NCBI GenBank assembly: GCA_014529385.2
Contig: CM043966.1
Coordinates: 141,782,211 to 141,846,210, forward strand
Origin: Adiantum capillus-veneris
Lineage: Eukaryota; Streptophyta; Polypodiopsida; Polypodiales; Pteridaceae
Direction of reading: 5' to 3'
Length of the DNA: 64,000 nucleotides
Made by a program: the position numbers and the translations under genes. Below the pieces are notes generated by a model. It made no database searches. It was not told the DNA's origin and saw only the letters and a list, made by a program, of their open reading frames with translations. Every line of letters starts with the position of its first letter. The stretch's first letter is position 1. Below, piece by piece: positions 1-9,541 of the stretch.

Positions 1-1190
1 ACCGTTGAGGGATAAGGTTATGACTGAATGCCACTGTCCACCTTTTACGGGTCACCGCGGCATTGCTACCACCATGAAGGGGGTAGAGAGATACTTCTTT
101 GGGCCGAGACTCAAAAAGGATGCGGAAGATTTTGTGCGCAGTTGCTTGGTATGCCAGAAGGTCAAGTTTGACAGGCATACGGCACAGGGATTGTTACAGC
201 CTTTACCCATACCCACCCACCCCTGGGAAAGTATTGCAATGGATTTCATTTTTGATCTCCCGAGAACACAAAAAGATCACGATGATTTTCCGATTACATG
301 GCACGTCTGAGACGATTGTCTCCGACAGAGACCCTAGATTTAGGAGTTTGTTTTGGAAGGCAATTTGGGAGAACATTGGCACGCAATTGCAGTTCTCGTC
401 ATCGTTCCACTTGCAGACTGACGGGCAATTTGAGATTGCCAATTCAGTGATTTAAGATTTATTGAAGTCTTGTATCTCGGATCAGAAGACTCAATGGAAA
501 AAGAACTTACCTTTGGTGGAATTTGCCTACAATAACACGATACACTCTTCGACGGGGAAGACGCCATGTGAGATTGTTGAAAGTGCTGCGAAGGTTCCAT
601 CCTTCTTGAGCATGAAGATTAGATATTTGAAGCGGATGAATATTCGCGAGATTTGGACACGGCTTTTGCCAAGGTTCGCGAGACTTTGCAGGAGTCTCAA
701 GAACGACAAAAAAAGGCAATGGATCGCCATCGTCGCGTCTTGAAATGAAGGAGGATGATTGGGTGCTTACTTTTGAGAAGGCACGCCTACGAAAGAAAAA
801 GGGAAAGGAGAGGCTTTTTCCAAAGCTAAGTATGCGATACTACGGACCTTTCCAGATTACTGAAAAGATAAATGATGTCTCCTTCCGATTGAAACTGCCA
901 GATACTTGGAGGATTCATAATGCATTGCATGTGAGTCTCTTGAAACCTGTTAAGGGTGATGAGCCTGATGATGGGGAGCCTGATGAGCAACCCGCAGTGG
1001 AAGAAAACGAGGAGACCCTTGTTCTTGAACAGATTTTGGCACATACGGATACGAAGAAAGGTAAAGTCCGAAGACGGTTCTTGGTTTAGTTCAAGAACTT
1101 TCTTGCATTTGATGCGAAGTGGATGGAGGAGGAGGACCTAGCAGATACTCCTCGAATTGTGAAACTTTACCTCGATGCTTTGGTTTAGCC
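1..1190 (+). pseudogene. Ty3/gypsy family G: integrase and chromodomain-like C-terminus, broken
   Basis: This is the 3' end of a Ty3/gypsy pol gene that enters from the left edge. The first 300 bases encode the integrase zinc domain (HCPPFTGHRG and CLVCQK) and the start of the catalytic core (DFIFDLPR). The core is then shortened by a deletion, so most of the sequence around the first catalytic Asp and what follows is lost. Reading resumes in another frame at SDRDPRFRSLFWKAI and TDGQFEIANSV, passes a stop near 452, and continues through AYNNTIHSSTGK. From 745 a third segment encodes the C-terminal GPF-type region and a chromodomain-like tail (KVRRRFLV, stop, then DAKWMEEEDL). At least three stops or frame changes make it non-functional. 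It is almost identical to the reverse complement of about 16200-17040, including the same lesions. Confidence 0.9.
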
Positions 1191-1794
1191 TAGTCTACTC
1201 CAAACGGAACCCAGAAACTCAGCTTGGCCGAAGATCTGGTGCAGTGGGATGCACAAGAGGGGAGTTACTCCGCTCCTATGTCAATAGATGCCTCGATTTT
1301 GATACTAAAGTCACTGATGTCTCTTTGAGCTTCAGGGATACTGAGAGCTAACAGTATTCTGTTGCATGACTTTATGAAATGGAATTCCTGATTATGATAC
1401 TGATTTGTTCTTGACTTCTTGTGAGTGCAAGAATTGACAGCCGAAATGACCGCAGCATTTGGGTCTGATTGATCTCGAATAGACATGGTTGCAATAGGGG
1501 TTAGTCAATCGGACATCGATGAGGTCCCGATTGGACCTAGATGTGATTGCTAGCTACATTGCCGATAAATCATGGTTTAAGATCCGAATGAATGTTGAAT
1601 GTCATGAGATGTCCTGTGATGTCTGGTGATGTCCTGTGATGTCGTGTGATGTGACTGTCGATTTTGTACATGTGCTAGATGTGTGTTCTTAGTACGTAGG
1701 TACTAACAGTCAGTGTCTGCTAAGACGGTTTATGGCTTTTGTCGGTTTTGCAAGCGTAATCGCGGTTGATTACAATGCTTTCAAGAGGGGGGTA
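1191..1794 (+). mobile_element. 3' untranslated region of Ty3 family G with polypurine tract
   Basis: Non-coding stretch between the pol stop and the 3' LTR. It contains a short array of GTGATGTCCT-like decamers at about 1604-1660 and ends in a purine-rich tract (AAGAGGGGGG, about 1783-1792) directly before the LTR, the expected primer for plus-strand synthesis. The same arrangement occurs at 2304-2845 and, reversed, at 13162-13760. An antisense ORF within it is listed separately. Confidence 0.8.
1265..1486 (-). CDS. Antisense ORF, 73 codons, in Ty3 family G 3' region (copy 1)
   Basis: A 73-codon ORF opposite in direction to the retroelement, located between the chromodomain and the polypurine tract. 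It starts with an ATG (MSIRDQ) and has the conserved middle TNQYHNQEFHFIKS and the end AQRDISDF. Equivalent ORFs of the same length occur at 2326-2547 and 13470-13691, with about ten to fifteen amino-acid differences between copies but no stop. I recognise no domain. Antisense extra ORFs near the 3' end are known in several plant Ty3 lineages, but expression here is only an inference; chance openness of a conserved DNA segment is the main alternative. Confidence 0.4.
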   Translation of the reverse strand: MSIRDQSDPNAAVISAVNSCTHKKSRTNQYHNQEFHFIKSCNRILLALSIPEAQRDISDFSIKIEASIDIGAE

Positions 1795-2303
1795 TGTCAC
1801 AAAGTGATGACGTGGCGGACAACAGAAACCCTAATTTTTGCCAAAAACCCTAATTTCCGGAAATCGCGGAGGTGAAAAAGAAAAAAAAAGAAGGAAATTT
1901 TCGGCGACGCAAATCTCAGCTTTTTGTTATGATTTGGGAAAAAGAGAGCTTGCTTTTTACTGACTCTCATTGAGAGAGAGAGAATCTGCTTTTGCTTTCA
2001 AGCTTTTGGGGCTTTGCTTTTGGGCATCCCTTGTAACCTTTAAATTAAGTGGTGAGGGCTTCACTTCTCAGAGCATCTGGACGCAGAGTCTGAGAGTGAA
2101 ACCCTAACTGCTCTCTTGTACTTTGAAGATTGATTAATACAAAAAGAAATACCGAAAGGGGTGCCAGTCTTTGGGGCCAATATCTCTAGGCACGGAACTC
2201 CGCCGGGCCAGTGTAAAATCTACTGTGATCTGTGAATTGTTTGAAGTGGTTATTTGGTGCTGTCGTGATTGATTCTTGATTTGGAGTGTCCAAGTCTGTT
2301 ACA
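1795..2303 (+). mobile_element. LTR of Ty3 family G (copy 1)
   Basis: 509 bp LTR that begins TGTCACAAAGTGATGACGTGG and ends AAGTCTGTTACA. The ends form the short inverted pair TGT..ACA. The boundaries were set by comparison with the two LTRs at 12633-13161 and 20621-21160. It is preceded by a polypurine tract. No tRNA primer site follows it; instead a second copy of the 3' untranslated region starts. Confidence 0.9.
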
Positions 2304-2845
2304 AGTGTGTTGCACAAGAGGGGAGTCACTCTACTCCCTTGTCAACGGATGCCTCGATTTTGATACGAAAGTCACTGATGTCTCTTTGAGCTTCAGGGAT
2401 ATTGATAGCTGATAGTATTCTGCTGGATGACTTTATGAAATGGAATTCTTGATTATGATATTGATTTGTTCTTGACTTCTTGTGAGTGCAGGAACTGATA
2501 GACGAAATGACTGTACCATTTTGGTCTACTTGATCTCGAATAGACATGGTTGCAATAGGGGTTAGTCAATCGGACATCGATGAGGTCTCGATTGGACCTA
2601 GATGTGATTGCTAGCTACATTGCCGATAAATCATGGTCTAAGATCCGAATGAATGTTGAATGTCATGTGATGTCCTGTGATGTCGTGTGATGTCGTGTGA
2701 TGTGATTGTCGATTTGGTACATGTGCTAGATGTGTGTCCCTCGTACGTAGGTACTAACAGTTAGTGTCTGATAAGACGGTTTATGGCTTTTGTCGGTTTT
2801 GCAGGCGTAATCGCGGTTGATTACAATGCTTTCAAGAGGGGGTTA
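2304..2845 (+). mobile_element. Second copy of the Ty3 family G 3' untranslated region
   Basis: This stretch repeats 1244-1794: GCACAAGAGGGGAGTCAC at the start, the GTGATGTC decamers near 2665-2705, and the polypurine tract before 2846. All coding sequence of this second unit is missing. The order internal-LTR-internal remnant-LTR is what unequal recombination between elements, or a large internal deletion, would leave. Confidence 0.8.
2326..2547 (-). CDS. Antisense ORF, 73 codons, in Ty3 family G 3' region (copy 2)
   Basis: Second copy of the 73-codon antisense ORF (MSIRDQVDQ at the start, TNQYHNQEFHFIKS in the middle). It has the same start and stop positions as the copy at 1265-1486 although the unit it sits in has lost all pol coding sequence. 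Function unknown. Confidence 0.35.
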   Translation of the reverse strand: MSIRDQVDQNGTVISSISSCTHKKSRTNQYHNQEFHFIKSSSRILSAINIPEAQRDISDFRIKIEASVDKGVE

Positions 2846-3051
2846 TGTCACAAAGTGATGACGTGGTCGACAACAAAAACCCTAATTTCTGCCAGAAACC
2901 CTAAAAAAACCTGCAAACCCTAATTCTCGGAAATTGCGGAGGTCAACATTTTTTTTCCTTTTTTTTGGATATTTTTGAGCGACGCAAATCTCAGCTTTTG
3001 GCCAGAAAAGCATAATTACTTTTTATTGCTCTCATTGAGACAGAAAGAAAG
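2846..3051 (+). mobile_element. LTR of Ty3 family G (copy 2), first part, interrupted by LINEs
   Basis: Starts with TGTCACAAAGTGATGACG and follows copy 1 until the segment CTCTCATTGAG, where the LTR normally runs into a short GAGAGAGA tract. The rest of the LTR resumes at about 10991. The break is filled by two LINE A copies. Confidence 0.85.
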
Positions 3052-3069
3052 AAGAAAGAAAGAAAGAAA

Positions 3070-5507
3070 GATTTTTAACGTCTATGTCAGGCCGAAATCG
3101 GCCTATGAGACAAATCAAATGTACATTGTGTGTATGTCATCCGTCTATCGGAAAGACAAATGAAACAAAATTGATACAAAACTGAGCTGAATGTAGGTAG
3201 TGGAGTATCTGAGGAGGGATGGAGCTCTATCTCTAGGGGTATATGCATGTCTGTATGCTCAAGGTAGTACAATCATGAGAATGCATCAAGCTATCTAGCT
3301 CCATCCTGTACTAATGGGGGGGTGTAAGATGTGGTACATGGGTGGGTCTGGTGCCAAGGCTACCCGGATGAAAGCTGTCGGGTCAGTCCTCATCTGAGCC
3401 ACTCGCTCCTCAGTGGCACGGCGCTCCCGGGCTCGGATCTCCTCGATCTGTCGGTGGTGGGAGCTCGCGCCCCTGTAGCCTGTGACTCGTGGTCGTCGTC
3501 TAGCTCGGTTCACCTCCGCCTGTGGGAGTGTCACTCCCCTCTGAGTGTCTGGTGAGGGGGGGGCGGAAATCCTCTGAAAGAAGTCTGTGAGCTGCGACTG
3601 TCTCCCCTCTGTCTGTGTAGCTGTGTGTGGCTGTAGTAGTGTGTCACGATGGCTCTGTATCTCTAGTAAGAAACCTCCGAGCTGTCTCTGATCTCGAGAT
3701 TCCATGATCTCTCGGAGAGTGGGCTGTCCTCTAAATAGGGCCTCATACCTGCCTCTGATCTCAGTGTATGCTCTGCATCTACATACAAAGTGCTCCTCAC
3801 TCTCCACCTCCATTGTGCAGGCTCTGTAGATTCGCTCCCCCCTGGGAACATCAGTATGTCTCCCGATCTCAATCTCTAGCCTGTGTGAAGCCACTCTCAG
3901 CTGACCAATCGCCACCCGTGAGCTATGTGGCATATATGTGTCCATATAGCGTGGTCTCTGTATGAACCCCCCAGACAATATGGTGAGAAACTGGTCGCTG
4001 TAATCTGACATCCTCGTCCCCAAGCTAGGTGCCTCCCAGACTCTCCTAGTGTATAGCTGCCACAGATCCTGTCTCAATACCAAGTTCCTCTCACTGCGAG
4101 AGAGGTGAACATATGGTGAGTGGGGGTCGTACTGGAATGGTGGTAGGCTCTCCATGTCAAGACCGTGTCCCTCAAACCATGCTCTGACCTGTGAGTACCA
4201 TGCTCTCTCATGCCCGCTCTCTGATAGCTGTATAGCTGCCTCAAATGCTCTACGGGTAAGTCTGTCAGGAGGTAGCTCTCTCATCCTCTGGATGAAGCAA
4301 ACTGTCTGGAATAGTGCCTCTACAACCATAGGTGGTGTGGCGAGCTCGGCTCTAATAATGTCGTGTGGCACTGTCTTCTTGCTGCGGAGCAAGCGTGAGA
4401 TCATATATACCTGTGGTCTCTCAAGTTGTGTCCACTGGTCAGCTGTCAATCCTGGTGCCCATACTGCCGCCGAGTACATCAAGGCCGGGGTGACTAAGGT
4501 GTCGAAAAGCCACCCCTTCGTGCGGGGCTCCTGAAAGTGTGCCTGGTGGCACCTCCGCTCTAGCATGGCCAGAGCTGCATATCCTCGGGTGAGCCTGTCA
4601 ACAACAGCCTGCCTCATAGTGAAGGGTCCTGGTAGGCTGGTGAATGTGATGCCAAGGTAGACATAGGAGGTGACTACATCAACCTGTCCTCCTGCTGCTG
4701 TGAAGGTGGCGGCGCTCCTCACTGCACTGGATGTGTGAAAGATCATAACCTTGGTTTTGCCAAGGTTCACAGTCAACCCCCTGTGTGTGCTGAATTCGTC
4801 CAAGGCCTCAAGATGGCGTTGCAAGCCCTCGGGTGACTCTGAAATCAACACTATCATCAGCATATAACATGATGTGGACCGGAGTACCTACCAAGTCGCT
4901 CCCCTCTCCCCCTGCTCGCAGTATGTAGTCGAAGATCTCGTCGATGTATAGCCCAAAGAGTGTCGGGGAGAGTGGGCATCCTTGCTTAACACCAATGGTG
5001 CTAGCAATGGTCTCTGAAAAACCGCCTGGGCAACGAACCCGACCCGTCACCCTCTCATATAGAGCATATATGGCCCAAATCATCTCTGTTGGTACCCCAA
5101 TGCTGTGAAGGCGCTGGAAGAGTCTCTCGCGTGGGACTGTGTCAAAGGCCTTGCGGAAGTCCACAAAGCAGCAGTAAAGCCTCTTCTTCCGCGCCTTTGC
5201 CCCATCAATGAGGCAGCGCAAAACGAAGATGTGGTCAATGGTGGAGAAAGCTCGTCTGAAACCTGCTTGGCCTAGAGCTCGTAAACCCTCGATCTCTGCG
5301 TAGCAGCTGAGCTGTGCCTCAAGTACTGCTCCATATAGCTTGGCCATCGTGTGGCCAATCATGATAGTCCTGTAGTTCCCTGGGTCCAGGGTGTCGCCAG
5401 ATTTGTGGATAGGCACTATGGTGTGCTGTGTCCACTCCTCTGGGAAGCCCTCCCCTATAGCCCGGTTGAAGACATGTGCAATCAACGGGGCGATAGTGGA
5501 GGCCGCA

Positions 5508-5509
<2 letters not shown>
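3070..5509 (-). mobile_element. LINE family A, 5'-truncated copy
   Basis: A LINE on the - strand whose 3' end abuts a (GAAA)n tract (about 3043-3070), in LINE sense a TTTC-rich tail. Its 5' end stops abruptly at 5509 inside the reverse transcriptase, at the point corresponding to about 8030 in the full copy; such 5' truncation is typical of target-primed reverse transcription. It is flanked on the 5' side by (GA)n. It differs from 5594-8030 by only scattered substitutions, so the insertion is recent. Confidence 0.9.
3295..5485 (-). pseudogene. LINE A ORF2 fragment: reverse transcriptase and C-terminal domain, frameshifted
   Basis: 5'-truncated ORF2. The upstream part (4808-5485) has the reverse transcriptase blocks GNYRTIMIGHT, FVDFRKAFDTV, GVKQGCPLSPTLF and the catalytic LYADD. 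Directly after LYADD a 2-base deletion (near 4848, compared with 7368-7378 of the full copy) shifts the frame. The downstream part (3295-4863) continues in the other frame through SESPEGLQRHLEALDEF and the C-terminal region. In the C-terminal cysteine motif the second cysteine codon is changed (IYRACTMEVE instead of ICRACTEEVE). It cannot encode a working enzyme. Confidence 0.9.

Positions 5510-5511
<2 letters not shown>

Positions 5512-5574
<63 letters not shown>
5512..5574. repeat. (GA)n microsatellite between two LINE A copies
   Basis: About 31 uninterrupted GA dinucleotides, followed by GAAA repeats up to 5594. It separates the truncated LINE A (to its left) from the 3' end of the nearly complete LINE A. 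Confidence 0.97.
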
Positions 5575-5578
<4 letters not shown>

Positions 5579-5818
5579 AAAGAAAGAAAGAAAGATTTTT
5601 AACGTCTATGTCAGGCCGAAATCGGCCTATGAGACAAATCAAATGTACATTGTGTGTATGTCATCCGTCTATCGGAAAGACAAATGAAACAAAATTGATA
5701 CAAAACTGAGCTGAAAGTAGGTAGTGGAGTATCTGAGGAGGGATGGAGCTCTATCTCTAGGGGTATATGCATGTCTGTATGCTCAAGGTAGTACAATCAT
5801 GAGAATGCATCAAGCTAT

Positions 5819-8800
5819 CTAGCTCCATCCTGTACTAATGGGGGGGTGTAAGATGTGGTACATGGGTGGGTCTGGTGCCAAGGCTACCCGGATGAAAGCG
5901 GTCGGGTCAGCCCTCATCTGAGCCACTCGCTCCTCAGTGGCACGGCGCTCCCGGGCTCGGATCTCCTCGATCTGTCGGTGGTGGGAGCTCGCGCCCCTGT
6001 AACCTGTGACTCGTGGTCGTCGTCTAGCTCGGTTCACCTCCGCCTGTGGGAGTGTCACTCCCCTCTGAGTGTCTGGTGAGGGGGGGGCGGAAATCCTCTG
6101 AAAGAAGTCTGTGAGCTGCGATTGTCTCCCCTCTGTCTGTGTAGCTGTGTGTGGCTGTAGTAGTGTGTCCCGATGGCTCTGTATCTCTAGTAAGAAACGT
6201 CCGAGCTGTCTCTGATCTCGAGATTCCATGATCTCTCGGAGAGTGGGCTGTCCTCTAAATAGGGCCTCATACCTGCCTCTGATCTCAGTGTATGCTCTGC
6301 ATCTACATACAAAGTGCTCCTCACTCTCCACCTCCTCTGTGCAGGCTCTGCAGATTCGCTCCCCCCTCGGAACACCAGTATGTCTCCCGATCTCAATCTC
6401 TAACCTGTGTGAAGCCACTCTCAGCTGACCAATCGCCACCCGTGAGCTATGTGGCATATATGTGTCCATGTAGCGTGGTCTCTGTACGAACCCCCCAGAT
6501 AATATGGTGAGAAACTGGTCTCTGTAATCTGACATCCTCGTCCCCAAGCTAGGTGCCGCCCAGACTCTCCTAGTGTATAGCTGCCACAGATCCTGTCTCA
6601 ATACCAAGTTCCTCTCACTGCGAGAGAGGTGAACATATGGTGAGTGGGGGTCGTACTGGAATGGTGGTAGGCTCTCCATGTCAAGACCGTGTCCCTCAAA
6701 CCATGCTCTGACCTGTGAGTACCATGCTCTCTCATGTCCACTCTCTGATAGCTGTATAGCTGCCTCAAATGCTCTACGGGTAAGTCTGTCAGGAGGTAGC
6801 TCTCTCATCCTCTGGATGAAGCAAACTGTCTGGAATAGTGCCTCTACAACCATAGGTGGTGTGGCGAGCTCGGCTCTAATAATGTCGTGTGGCACTGTCT
6901 TCTTGCTGCGGAGCAAGCGTGAGATCATATATACCTGTGGTCTCTCAAGTTGTGTCCACTGGTCAGCTGTCAATCCTGGTGCCCATATTGTCGCCGAGTA
7001 CATCAAGGCCGGGGTGACTAAGGTGTCGAAAAGCCACCCCTTCGTGCGGGGCTCCTGAAAGTGTGCCTGGTGGCACCTCCGCTCTAGCATGGCCAGAGCT
7101 GCATATCCTCGGGTGAGCCTGTCAACAGCAGCCTGCCTCATAGTGAAGGGTCCTGGTAGGCTGGTGAATGTGATGCCAAGGTAGACATAGGAGGTGACTA
7201 CATCAACCTGTCCTCCTGCTGCTGTGAAGGTGGCGGCGCTCCTCACTGCACTGGATGTGTGAAAGATCATAACCTTGGTTTTGCCAAGGTTCACAGTCAA
7301 CCCCCTGTGTGTGCTGAATTCGTCCAAGGCCTCAAGATGGCGTTGCAAGCCCTCGGGTGACTCTGAAATCAACACAATATCATCAGCATATAACATGATG
7401 TGGACCGGAGTACCTGCTAAGTCGCTCCCCTCTCCCCCTGCTCGTAGTATGTAGTCGGAGATCTCGTCGATGTATAGCCCAAAGAGTGTCGGGGAGAGTG
7501 GGCATCCTTGCTTAACACCAATGGTGCTAGCAATGGTCTCTGAAAAACCGCCTGGGCAACGAACCCGACCCGCCACCCTCTCATATAGAGCATATATGGC
7601 CCAAATCATCTCTGTTGGTACCCCAATGCTGTGAAGGCGCTGGAAGAGTCTCTCGCGTGGGACTGTGTCAAAGGCCTTGCGGAAGTCCACAAAGCAGCAG
7701 TAAAGCCTCTTCTTCCGCGCCTTTGCCCCATCAATGAGGCAGCGCAGAACGAAGATGTGGTCAATGGTGGAGAAAGCTCGTCTGAAACCTGCTTGGCCTG
7801 GAGCTCGTAAACCCTCGATCTCTGCGTAGCAGCTGAGCTGTGCCTCAAGTACTGCTCCATATAGCTTGGCCATCGTGTGGCCAATCATGATAGTCCTGTA
7901 GTTCCCTGGGTCCAGGGTGTCGCCAGATTTGTGGATAGGCACTATGGTGTGCTGTGTCCACTCCTCTGGGAAGCCCTCCCCTATAGCCCGGTTGAAGACA
8001 TGTGCAATCAACGGGGCTATAGTGGAGGCCGCATAAATGATGTGCTCACTCTGTAATCCAGTGTGGTCAGCTGATCGTCTGTGCTGCATGCGGCGTATGG
8101 CCCTCTCTACCATCTCTGCCGTAAAGAAGGAGGAGCACGTGGGGCGAGGCTCGTGTGGTTGTGGAATAGGAGGCTGCCCTGGCACTTCATAAAGTCGCTC
8201 TGCATAATCATGCCATATCTGTGGATCCTCAATAGCTGTAGTCGGACGTGGCTCGCGTAGGGTGCGCCATGCCGTCGCGCTATCCATGCTCATGAATAGG
8301 CGGTATAGCTCAAGCTCCTGTGCCTCTTCGAATGCTCGCCGCTTTTGGCGTGTCAGCGTCTTCATATGCCGTCTGGCCTCTCTCTCTGTGATCTCTCCTA
8401 AGGCTTGTCGTGCCTGGAGGCGTCGGTATAGCTCTCTGCACTCATCATCATACCAGCGGTTCTGAGGCATAGCCCCGGGGGGGGGAGTGTGTCCTGTGTG
8501 AGTGGTGTGTGGAAAAGAGCTAATAGCTGAAGTGTGGAGAACGGAAGAGATATGTGATGTGAGAACTGAGAGTGGTGTGGATGGGTGGAGGAGACATAGG
8601 CCATGTTCGACCTTGGCCGAGTAAATAGAGGCTAACTCATGTGTGAAATGGATGGTGGTGTGTGGAGTGCGTGTTGTGGAGCTGTGTGTGATGGTATCTC
8701 CGGTGATAGAGAAAGAGAGGTATGTGTGGTCGGCTCCGATGGGTATGGGTGGAATGGTGAAGGATGTGATAAGGTGTGTAGCCTCCCTGGGTCCCAGAAT

Positions 8801-9538
8801 ATAGTCAACTGTACTCCCCCCTCCTTCTGCAACTCCATGTGGCATACAAGTCAGGCCCCCTGAGGTGGGCCACTGGACCATCCCGTTATAAATAACGAGA
8901 CGGTGCTGGGAGCCAAGTCGAAGTAGATGTCGTCCATAAGCTGTGACTGGAGCTCTGTCTGCTGTGTCTCTCCTAGTAGCCTCCTCATCTAGAGTGTGTA
9001 GCGTCTCTGGGTCCTCATGGTCATATGTCTCACACTGCTCACTGCGTGTACGAGCATTGAAGTCTCCCATAAGGAAGACTTCACCCAGTGTGGAGTACTC
9101 CATAATCTCCTCCGTGAGGCATGCGTACGGTGACTCCTGCTCAATAGGGGCGAATCTGGAGCCTGTGGGAGCAAAATAGCAAAGGGCAATGTAGACGATC
9201 CTGTCTCGTGAGAGCTCGAGGCGAATCCACATGTAGCGGGCCTGTGGGTCCCGGGCAACAATCTGTAGTCTGCTGTGAAGCCCCTGTCTAAAGAGTATGG
9301 CCACTCCTCCTGAGCCTCGAGTGGTGTGCTGGCGCATACATCCTCGATGTAGAGACTCCCACTGAAATCCATGTATCCGTGGTAACCCTCTCTCCGGGCT
9401 CTCGTGTGTCTCTGTAAGTAGAATGATGTCTCGACCTCTCATCACCTCCTCAAGTCTCTCTGGGTGTGTCCATAAGTCTCCATTGCAATTCCAAACCGTG
9501 ACATGAATCTCCTCGTGTGTCCCACAGGCCGCGAGTCC
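5819..9538 (-). CDS. LINE A ORF2: endonuclease, reverse transcriptase, C-terminal CCHC
   Basis: Open for 1239 codons after the ORF1 stop. It encodes an APE-like endonuclease (TVWNCNGDLW just after the stop; LLTETHE with the metal-binding Glu; MGDFNAR; IGADHTYLS with Asp-His near residue 260) and a reverse transcriptase (IVPIHKSGD, GNYRTIMIGHT, FRRAFSTIDH, FVDFRKAFDTV, GVKQGCPLSPTLF, MLYADDIVLIS). A C-terminal domain follows, with ICRACTEEVESEEHFVCRC, the CCHC motif usual for this class. The protein would nick the target DNA and copy LINE RNA at the nick in the nucleus. The first ATG in the frame (9445) lies after the WNCNG endonuclease motif, so translation from it would lose the catalytic Asn. 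I therefore start at the first codon after the UAG; entry is probably by readthrough or reinitiation. Confidence 0.9.
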   Translation of the reverse strand, partial: GLAACGTHEEIHVTVWNCNGDLWTHPERLEEVMRGRDIILLTETHESPERGLPRIHGFQWESLHRGCMRQHTTRGSGGVAILFRQGLHSRLQIVARDPQARYMWIRLELSRDRIVYIALCYFAPTGSRFAPIEQESPYACLTEEIMEYSTLGEVFLMGDFNARTRSEQCETYDHEDPETLHTLDEEATRRDTADRAPVTAYGRHLLRLGSQHRLVIYNGMVQWPTSGGLTCMPHGVAEGGGSTVDYILGPREATHLITSFTIPPIPIGADHTYLSFSITGDTITHSSTTRTPHTTIHFTHELASIYSAKVEHGLCLLHPSTPLSVLTSHISSVLHTSAISSFPHTTHTGHTPPPGAMPQNRWYDDECRELYRRLQARQALGEITEREARRHMKTLTRQKRRAFEEAQELELYRLFMSMDSATAWRTLREPRPTTAIEDPQIWHDYAERLYEVPGQPPIPQPHEPRPTCSSFFTAEMVERAIRRMQHRRSADHTGLQSEHIIYAASTIAPLIAHVFNRAIGEGFPEEWTQHTIVPIHKSGDTLDPGNYRTIMIGHTMAKLYGAVLEAQLSCYAEIEGLRAPGQAGFRRAFSTIDHIFVLRCLIDGAKARKKRLYCCFVDFRKAFDTVPRERLFQRLHSIGVPTEMIWAIYALYERVAGRVRCPGGFSETIASTIGVKQGCPLSPTLFGLYIDEISDYILRAGGEGSDLAGTPVHIMLYADDIVLISESPEGLQRHLEALDEFSTHRGLTVNLGKTKVMIFHTSSAVRSAATFTAAGGQVDVVTSYVYLGITFTSLPGPFTMRQAAVDRLTRGYAALAMLERRCHQAHFQEPRTKGWLFDTLVTPALMYSATIWAPGLTADQWTQLERPQVYMISRLLRSKKTVPHDIIRAELATPPMVVEALFQTVCFIQRMRELPPDRLTRRAFEAAIQLSESGHERAWYSQVRAWFEGHGLDMESLPPFQYDPHSPYVHLSRSERNLVLRQDLWQLYTRRVWAAPSLGTRMSDYRDQFLTILSGGFVQRPRYMDTYMPHSSRVAIGQLRVASHRLEIEIGRHTGVPRGERICRACTEEVESEEHFVCRCRAYTEIRGRYEALFRGQPTLREIMESRDQRQLGRFLLEIQSHRDTLLQPHTATQTEGRQSQLTDFFQRISAPPSPDTQRGVTLPQAEVNRARRRPRVTGYRGASSHHRQIEEIRARERRATEERVAQMRADPTAFIRVALAPDPPMYHILHPPISTGWS

Positions 9539-9541
9539 CTA
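9539..9541 (-). promoter_or_regulatory. In-frame UAG between LINE A ORF1 and ORF2 (candidate readthrough site)
   Basis: The sequence reads ATC GCA TAG GGA CTC GCG. ORF1 and ORF2 are in the same frame on either side. No ATG occurs between this stop and the catalytic WNCNG of the endonuclease 16 codons later. Readthrough, or stop-coupled reinitiation at a non-AUG codon, is an inference. Confidence 0.5.

Noticed and set aside
5351-5642. Frames of Ser-Leu or Glu-Arg repeats
   Set aside because: Translation of the (GA)n microsatellite between two LINE copies.
6678-7058. 126-codon + strand frame, also present at 4154-4534
   Set aside because: Antisense shadow of LINE A ORF2; it is conserved only because the two LINE copies are nearly identical.
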